A model generated the notes under the pieces. That model ran no database searches. It was given only the letters and a program-made list of their open reading frames with translations, and was not told the origin of the DNA. A DNA stretch of 64,000 bases from Mytilus galloprovincialis (lineage: Eukaryota; Mollusca; Bivalvia; Mytilida; Mytilidae): contig NC_134846.1 of assembly GCF_965363235.1 (NCBI RefSeq), forward strand, positions 1,927,001-1,991,000, in the 5' to 3' direction. Shown piece by piece: positions 57,501 to 64,000 of the stretch (its first letter is position 1; the number at the start of each line of letters is the position of its first letter). The translations under genes were made by a program, and so were the position numbers.

Positions 57501-59912
57501 CGCCATGGCTAAAAATAAAACATAGGGGTAAAAAGTAGATTTTGGCTTATAACTCTGAAAACCAAAGCCTGTAGAGCAAAGCTGGTAAAATTGTTTATCA
57601 TGTCAAGATCTATCTGCCCTGAAATTTTCAGATGAATAAGACAACCGGTTGTTTGGTTGCTGCCCCTGAATAGTAATTTTAAGGAAATTTTGCTGTTTTT
57701 GTTATTATCTTGAATATTATTATAGATAGAGATAAACTATAAACAGCAATAGTGTTCAGCAAAGTAAGATCTACAAATAAGTCAACATGACCAAAATAGT
57801 TGTCCCCTTAAGGAGTAATTGCCTTTTATAGTAAATTTTTAACAATTTTCATTAATTTTGTAAATTTTTGTAAATTTTTACATTATATTATTATAGATAG
57901 AGATAAACTGTAAGAGCAATAATGTTCACCAAAGTAAGATCTACAAAAAAGTCAACACAACCAAAATGGAGTTATTGCCCTTTATAATCAATTTTTAACA
58001 GTTTTTCCCAAATTTTTGTAATCTTTTACAAAAATCTTCTTCTCTAAAACTACTGTGCCAAATTCAACCGCACTTGGCCACAATCATCATTTGGGTATCT
58101 TGTTTAAAAAATGTGTGCGGTGGCCTGGCCAACCAACCAAGATGGCCGCCATGGCTAAAAATAGAACATAGGGGTAAAATGTAATTTTGGCTTATAACTC
58201 TGAAACCAAAGCCTGTAAAGCAAATCTGGTAAAATTGTTTATCAAGTAAAAATCTATCTGCCCTGTAATTTTCAGATGATTCGTACAACTGGTTGTTTGG
58301 TTTCTGCCCCTGAATAGGTAATTTTTAAGGAAATTTTGCCGTTTTTGTTATTATCTTGAATTTTATTATAGATAGAGATAAACTATAAACAGCAATAGTG
58401 TTCAGCAAAGTAAGATCTACAAATAAGTCAACATGACCAAAATAGTTGTCCCCTTAAGGAGTAATTGCCCTTTATAGTAAATTTTTAACAATTTTCATTA
58501 ATTTTGTAAATTTTTGTAAATTTTTACATTATATTTTCCTCTGTAACTAATGGGCCAAGTTCATTATAGATAGATACAATTTTAAGAAGCAAGAATGTTC
58601 AGTAAAGTAAGATCTACTAACATAACACCTTCACCAATACACAATTTTGTCATGACTCCATCTGAGTCCTTTGTTTAATATGTACATAGACCAAGGTGAG
58701 AGACACAGGCTCTTAAGAGCCTCTAGTTATATTTTCAAATATATAACCAGACTTGTCATTATATTTTCAAACATGTTCATAAAAAAGCTATCACAATCTA
58801 TTTTAGTTGTAGTCAGTATTTCTGTTGTTCCGTTGTTTTTATCGGTTTTAGTTTGTATCCCGGGTTTGTTTTTTTTCTCAATCGATTAATAACCTTTGTA
58901 CAGCGGTATACTATTGCTGCCTGCATATAAACATATCATTGATACCAGGATTAAAATTTTATATTTACTTTTCTGTATCTGTGTTTAACTTGATTCTTAT
59001 ATAAATGGTGTATTTGGAAACTTAATCAAACCTGAAAAAAATTTACCTTTGTATAATTCCGGAATGTTAATAAAGCAACTATATTGAAGATCTAGTGATA
59101 AATCAAAATTCATTACGAATGTTTGTTTTGCACATATTATATATTTTATTTAAATCACAAACATAGACATAAATGCTCCTCCCTCACTTGTGTATGTAAA
59201 GCACAATTTTATATTGATACCGCAATTCAATAGCTGGACTTTACTAACGACATTAATTGGTGGAAATGATTTAAAGGAATTTATGATTCATAAAATAATC
59301 TTTAATCAAAACATTTTTATTTGTAAATCGACCGCTGTCTTCTTATTCAAATCAAAGTGTCTTACTTAACTTACAATTTATAGAATGCAATAATTATATG
59401 TTTTTATTGATTTGTATACCAAACGTCTATTTATAGGATATACTGCAGGTCAAGAACATGAAAGTTCGTCATATGCAAACAGGTTTGGTGGAGCAGCAAA
59501 CATGCTTTGTCTCCCTAATAATCCGAAACTTAGTAATAAAACAGCACCAGGCAACAGTTTTATTTTCGGAACAGAGTTTGAGGAAAACTTTCTCAGGAGT
59601 GACGCAGTCAATGAGGATATACCTTGTGCACTTTGTAGAAGTATAAATACAACTTCTTCTGTAATGTTTCCAGGTCGGAATGTTTGCTACAATGGATGGA
59701 AAAAGGAGTATGAAGGCTATGTTATGTCTGGATACTGGGGACATAGGGCATCGTCCTATATTTGCGTTGATCTGCATCCAGACTACGTTCCAGGTGGTAA
59801 ATCTAATACAAATGGCCAGCTGTTATACGTAACGAGTACGAAATGTGGCACACTGACTTGTCCTCCTTATAACGACAATATGGCTGTCAATTGTGTTGTT
59901 TGTTCCAAATAA
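54260..59912 (+). CDS. Short-chain collagen C4-like secreted protein, paralogue 2 (3 exons)
   Basis: Exons 54260-54548, 57144-57215 and 59437-59912 join in phase 1 to a 278-residue protein. Signal peptide at residues 1-19 (MAIIVALQIILYFRSCLMG). The coiled coil (LERSLQQQQATMLQQQ and TIQEQQATIQQLK) is about 14 residues longer than in paralogue 1, through extra Q-Q-A-T-I heptads. The cysteine-rich domain has the same landmarks (NMLCLP, DIPCALCRS, VCYNGW, SYICVD, CPPY, CVVCSK). No collagen repeat. Intact frame; likely secreted, role unknown. Introns hold a Penelope tail and a large bivalve repeat. Confidence 0.85.
54549..57143 (+). other. Intron 1 of paralogue 2
   Basis: Segments homologous to intron 1 of paralogue 1 at about 55735-56000. 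A minus-strand Penelope tail lies at 56245-56640 and a short plus-strand tail piece at 56780-56855. Confidence 0.6.
56245..56640 (-). mobile_element. Penelope-like 3' end fragment
   Basis: Reverse of the copy-1 3' end: GACAACGCCATAGC, GAAATCCTGTGCCACATGTG, ACTCGTGATGCCGTC. The tail and the last bit of the coding end remain. Decayed. Confidence 0.65.
57144..57215 (+). CDS. Paralogue 2, exon 2
   Basis: 72 bases, GSTYIQWGKTSCSSMGTETV then YS, phase 1 at both ends; acceptor TATTTCAG, donor GTAAGA. Confidence 0.85.
57294..58728 (+). repeat. Large bivalve repeat with AGCTCACCTGGCC head
   Basis: Starts AGCTCACCTGGCCCAAAGGG with an internal palindrome (AGCTCAC...GTGAGCT), then a GTCCGTC microrepeat, and ends ACAGGCTCTTAAGAGCCTCT. 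A block of about 500 bases (AAATCTTCTCCTCTAAAACT onward) is repeated with a spacing of about 645 bases. No ORF. Family widespread in bivalves; class unclear. Confidence 0.75.
58790..58920 (+). repeat. Dispersed repeat family D, plus strand
   Basis: TCGGTTTTAGTTTGTATCCC, CTCAATCGATTAAT, ACAGCGGTATACTATTGC: the inverse of the 25.8-kb copy. Confidence 0.55.
58921..59436 (+). other. End of intron 2, nothing recognised
   Basis: AT-rich, no named feature. Confidence 0.45.
59437..59912 (+). CDS. Paralogue 2, exon 3 (cysteine-rich domain)
   Basis: Reads GYTAGQEHESSSYANRFGG and on to CVVCSK, stop TAA at 59910-59912. Acceptor TTTATAG at 59430-59436. Closely parallels exon 3 of paralogue 1. Confidence 0.9.
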
Positions 59913-60029
59913 AATGAATGCAGCCATTGTACAGTCCTAATTCTTCTTTGTCGATGTCTGTGTTTCAGATAATAATATTTTTTAAATTGATTACTTGTTT
60001 GAATTTATATCAGTTAGTGTAACCTTGTC

Positions 60030-60245
60030 AACTATTTTCACCTCAATCATCAAAAAGTCAGATTTTGTTGTTTGTTTGTCGAAATTTGCATCTATTGCAG
60101 TTAAATGATACCGTTTGATGTCAATAAAAATCACTGGGTCGATACCATCGTTGTAAGAATGTTAGTGTTCGATGGAATCAGCAGACCAGTAGCGCAATGC
60201 TTTATTTTATGTCTGTTTGTTTTGTTCATACGTCGTTGTCAATAT
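60030..60245 (+). repeat. Decayed hammerhead-repeat relative
   Basis: TTGTCGAAATTTGCATCTATTG, GATACCGTTTGATGTC and CACTGGGTCGATACC match the second subfamily at 34.1 kb and the tandem units. The ribozyme core is no longer recognisable. Confidence 0.4.
60123..60128 (+). promoter_or_regulatory. Candidate polyadenylation signal, paralogue 2
   Basis: AATAAA about 210 bases after the stop. Another AATAAA overlaps the stop codon (59908-59913) and is too close to the coding end to be the likely signal. Confidence 0.35.
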
Positions 60246-61399
60246 GATGGAATTGATGCGACTGTCATATAAGTGAGAGGTTAAGCTAGCTATAAACCCA
60301 AGTTAAATCCATAATTTTCTAGATACGAAAGAAGAAAACGTGTTTTATAATTTGACTATCGTTTTATATATCACTCATCAAATTCTATTCTCAACAAGTT
60401 TACGGTCCCAAGCAATGACGCAAACATAAGAGAAATGATATGTATGCATACGCAAAATGTTTTTATGAAAGGACCTGTGATATGACTCAAAAACTAAATT
60501 GAAATGGAGGAATGTATCCTTTCGGGTAGATTTCGGATTTCTTTTCAAGGTTCCCTCTTGGTGATGGTACTGGTATTGCTGTTTGGTGTGAGTCAAGGCT
60601 CCTGTTAGAGACCGTATTTTGACCTATAATCGTTTACCTTTCGTGAATGGAGAGTTTTCGCATTGGTAACATACCACATCTTATATCCATGTCAAAATCG
60701 AATATAAACTTACAACGACATGGCTAAAAACAGAAACAGACCTACAGACAGACAATAGTATAAAAAATACAACATAGAAAACTAAAGACGAAGCAAAACG
60801 AACCCCAAAATGCAAGTTGTGTCTATAACTTAGAAAACCGCTATAGATAGAGAAAATTGGACGTGACAAAAGTGGTCTGAATGGGAAATATCAACTGTAT
60901 ATTTTTCACTAGTTGGCGCTTTTTTCTAAGTGTAATTATTCCCAAACTAAAAATGTTACAAAATAATCGTCCTTTTTTCTATTATCCTGAAAAATATGGG
61001 GTATATAAACAAACTTTAAATAGTAATATATGACCAACAAAGCAGGATATTTAAATACATGAAATGGCTGAAATCATAAGTCGAAACCATATGTAAGTAA
61101 TTAAAGATTGCATATTTTGGCGTTAATATTGATTCACTTATAGGGTCTTTGCATCGGAACTAAACACATTTATTATTAATAAACCAGTTGTTGGCATGAC
61201 ACGGGTTATGTTTTTCTCATATATGTTATGATGATATGATACTAAACCCCTGACGGGGAGGATTGTGCCTGATATTCATATGATGAAGACAAAATTTTTC
61301 AATCAGTTTAATTGAAGTCTGGAGCTGGCATGTCAGTTAACTGCTATTAATCTGATGTTATTTATGTATTATTGTCATTTTGTTTATTTTCTTTGGTTA
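60246..61399. other. Spacer with a Penelope tail scrap
   Basis: 60685-60810 (minus) holds the tail words ACAACGACATGGC and ACAACATAGAAAACTAAAG; 60820-61110 resembles a decayed part of the AGCTCACCTGGCC element. Nothing else. Confidence 0.45.
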
Positions 61400-61800
61400 C
61401 ATCTTCTGACATCAGACTCGGACTTCTCTTGAACTGAATTTTAATGTGCGTATTGTTATGCGTTTAATTTTCTGCATTGGCTAGAGGTATAGGTTGAGAT
61501 CTCACAAACATGTTTAACCCCGCCGCATTTTTGCGCCTGTCCTAAGTCAGGAGCCTCTGGCCTTTGTAAGTCTTGTATTATTTTAACTTTTAGTTTCTTG
61601 TGTACAATTTGGAGTTTAGTATGGCGTTCATTATCACTGAACTAGTATATATTTGTTTAGGGGCAAGCTGAAGGACGCCTCTGGGTGCGGGAATTTCTCG
61701 TTGCATTGAAGACCTGTTGGTGACCTTCTGCTGTTGTCTGCTCTATGGTCGGGTTGTTGTCTCTTTGGCACATTCCCCATTTCCATTCTCAATTTTAATA
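61400..61800 (+). repeat. Dispersed repeat family A copy
   Basis: The best preserved copy besides 49041-49445: CATCAGACTCGGACTTCTC, AACCCCGCCGCATTTTTGCG, ATGGCGTTCATTATCACTG, CATTCCCCATTTCCATTCTC. Confidence 0.75.
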
Positions 61801-61826
61801 GTCAGTAAACGAATTTTTTTCTAATA

Positions 61827-62003
61827 CTGTGGATTCATTATTATTCGTTGGAACTCGTAGGTACAAGGGAACCACGAAAGTAAATGTTCAAAATCAGACA
61901 TATTTAGATAGGCTTGTACGCAAACTTCTAAATATCCACGAGAACATGCAAATTGTCCTTAATCCAAAAAAATTAGTACCCACGAAAATAAATGAATCCA
62001 TAG
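61827..62003. mobile_element. TA-flanked MITE (CTGTGGATTCATT family), shortened
   Basis: TA flanks at 61825-61826 and 62004-62005; ends CTGTGGATTCATT and GAATCCATAG. About 30 bp shorter than its sisters owing to an internal loss on the left side. Confidence 0.8.
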
Positions 62004-62005
62004 TA

Positions 62006-62256
62006 TGTTATATCTTTGCCTATCCTTTTGAAAATAGATAGATAGAAACGTTAGAAGCAAAAATGATCAGTAAGACGAGGTCTATAGATAGTCAAACTAA
62101 GCCAAACATGAGCGTTGAGTTTTTATGGTAGTTATTGTTCCTTTAACAAATTATTTTTTTACGATGTTTACGTTTCGAGCATACTCTATAGAAAATAGAT
62201 AACTGGAACCATTAAAAATGACTAAAAAGACATAATCAATTCATAACATAATGTAA
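62006..62256. repeat. Decayed fragment of the AGCTCACCTGGCC element
   Basis: AAAATAGATAGATAGAAAC, GATCAGTAAGACGAGGTCTA and GTTATTGTTCCTTTAAC resemble blocks within 57700-57850. Confidence 0.4.
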
Positions 62257-63033
62257 ATGTTCCAGACCGTATGAGTATTTGGACCGTACGCGTATGGTCT
62301 GGACCGTATGCGTACTTTTTCAATATACGCATACGGTCGGACCGTACGCGTACGGTCGGACTAATATCAAGAATTTGGTCAAGTTTATTAGATACAAATG
62401 TATATAACAGATCAAAATAACTTATATCTCAAATTAACATAAAAAGTTGAATAGTTATTGAAATAAAAACTTAATATTTAAACTATTTGTAAAAAATCAG
62501 ACTTATTTGATCTGTTAATTCTCCTGTACTTAGCATGTCAGTAATTCATTAATTACAGCCCAGTATGCTCATTGAAATTAAAGTTATCGGAAGTAAACAT
62601 AATGTGGGAGGACAATTGTTTTGGAATATTTAGGAACTTTACAAAAAATGCATATGCAAAGGAACATGCATGAACAAAAAATGTTAATGTTAAAAACATA
62701 TGACGATCCTTGTGGAAGCAAGTGTCATCTTGGGCCAGAGTAACAAAATAGGATTCACGGATATAAAATTAAACAAATATTTAATTTTAATTGTTCGCTT
62801 ATTTACTTTATCCATCTAATTGTAATACTAACAATTTGTATAACTAAAAATTAAGATTTTGATAAATGTTTGTTAACATTTAACCCATATGATCCCAAAA
62901 CATGTATGGTCAGCTGGACCGTACGCGTATACTCATACGGTCCGACCGTACGCGTATGGTCGGACCGTACGAGTATACGTATACGGTCCGGACCGTACGC
63001 GTACCGTCCAAATACTCGTATGGTCTGGAACAT
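62257..63033. mobile_element. 777-bp element with GGACCGTACGCG-rich inverted ends
   Basis: Both ends carry about 100 bp of inverted repeat starting ATGTTCCAGACC, filled with alternating copies of GGACCGTACGCGTA and its inverse. The 540-bp centre is plain AT-rich DNA. No transposase. Ends made of repeated subterminal words suggest binding sites for a transposase supplied elsewhere. Confidence 0.75.
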
Positions 63034-64000
63034 AAACAAAGCCAACACGTCCATTTCTTTAAAGAATAATTTGACTTTGATAATACATATGTTCATGTTT
63101 ATGTTTTTTTTTAATCTGTAGTAGAGAAATTAAATAGAAAACATATAAAAAAAAGAAAAAAAAAGAGATAGCCACGAACCAGATTATAATCTACAATGTT
63201 TCAGAGTAGTCATTATTGAAGATACATAAATATCCAGGTAAATGAAACAAGCGACTTAGGACTTCAATGTTTTCTTTCCACTGGATATGTATTTTTGAAA
63301 TCTGCACCTTTTGTACGGATAAAAGGAACATGTATCACCTTATTTTTTTTACTAATGTGGAAGCGTTGATCAAATTTGTATGACATTGAGATAGAACGTT
63401 AATTTTTTAAAAGTATTGTAAATGGTTCGACGTTCCCCACTTTCTGTTCTTGGAATTTCGAGAGAAGAAAAAATATCATGAAAAGAAAACTGTTTCCTAC
63501 ATCAAGTTGAAATCTGAAGGTATGTTTTTGCAAAGCTACAAGGTTGTGTGAGAATCCATGTTTAAAGTTCGAACATAAGTAGTCCGAGATTATTTGACCC
63601 CATTATTTTTATGTATTGAAAAAACATATAACATGCAGAACACCTAACTGTGTCCTTCTAATTACTCAAGATTCAACTATTTACACATCGTTTGCGCATA
63701 TAACAAAAGCAAAAGCATGTCACTGAAAATAGACGATTAAGAAAATTCGTTTTTGCTGCAAAGACTAAATACGAGAAAAAATACACAATATGCATAACGA
63801 AAATATTCTATACCAGTTGCAAGAAAAATTTCATTTTCTCATACACTTCCAAGTTATAGACGGTGCTTGACGTCCACATGGTGTTTGCAAATAATGTGTA
63901 AATCACTGTGCGGTGTATTTGCATAACTTTCAGATAAGAAAGTTTAACCTTCCGAATTTCGACAGAAATGATAAATCTTGGCATTAAAATGTCGTGGATC
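63034..64000. other. No recognised feature
   Basis: AT-rich with an A-rich run at about 63146-63166. No gene or repeat that I can name up to the window end. Confidence 0.45.

Overview
The window looks like AT-rich nuclear DNA from a bivalve mollusc, most likely a mussel (Mytilidae). The reasons are spliced genes with long introns, a pair of 'short-chain collagen C4-like' genes of the type expanded in bivalves, an ankyrin-Roc-COR-death-domain gene, and a dense layer of repeats. These include a bivalve-type tRNA-derived SINE, Penelope-like retroelements, hammerhead-ribozyme repeats and many small inverted-repeat elements. The species call is inference from recognised sequence style; no search was run.

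Region 1 (1-8958) holds no gene I can support. It carries two TA-flanked MITEs, a GGCGGATCC-type MITE, a 2.4-kb inverted-repeat-rich block with a long hairpin, and a hammerhead-bearing repeat. Region 2 (8959-29477, + strand) is one multi-exon gene. I can chain 15 exons with matching splice phases: ankyrin repeats, a Roc GTPase, a COR domain and two death domains. The reading is open through the GTPase but is broken by an in-frame TAG in the COR exon, a one-base frameshift in the first death domain and an in-frame TGA in the second. I call it a pseudogene or null allele. Its introns hold Penelope-like copies, two of them nearly identical over about 0.5 kb.

Region 3 (29480-37980) has a 71-bp direct repeat, a near-perfect 90-bp palindrome, a MITE, an old Penelope-like fragment, a tRNA-derived SINE and, on the minus strand, the last exon of a TRIM/NHL-like beta-propeller protein with one frameshift. 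The boundary of that exon with its intron is duplicated in decayed form at 41.4-41.7 kb.

Region 4 (37980-60130) contains two tandem paralogues on the + strand (38032-40535 and 54260-59912). Each has a signal peptide, a Gln-rich coiled coil and a cysteine-rich short-chain-collagen-C4-like domain, with the same three-exon, phase-1 layout. Between them lie a nested set of mobile elements: a 277-bp foldback, a tandem hammerhead repeat (about 355-365 bp unit) split by a 988-bp TTAA-flanked piggyBac-like non-autonomous element, a 937-bp palindromic element with an ACATG duplication, another hammerhead repeat, and a broken DIRS-like retroelement (about 48.2-53.7 kb, minus strand).

Region 5 (60130-64000) holds only repeats, including a MITE and a 777-bp element with GGACCGTACGCG-rich ends. 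The strongest signals for follow-up are the tandem hammerhead units, the two insertions whose empty sites are present in the same window, and the decaying Ank-Roc-COR-death gene.
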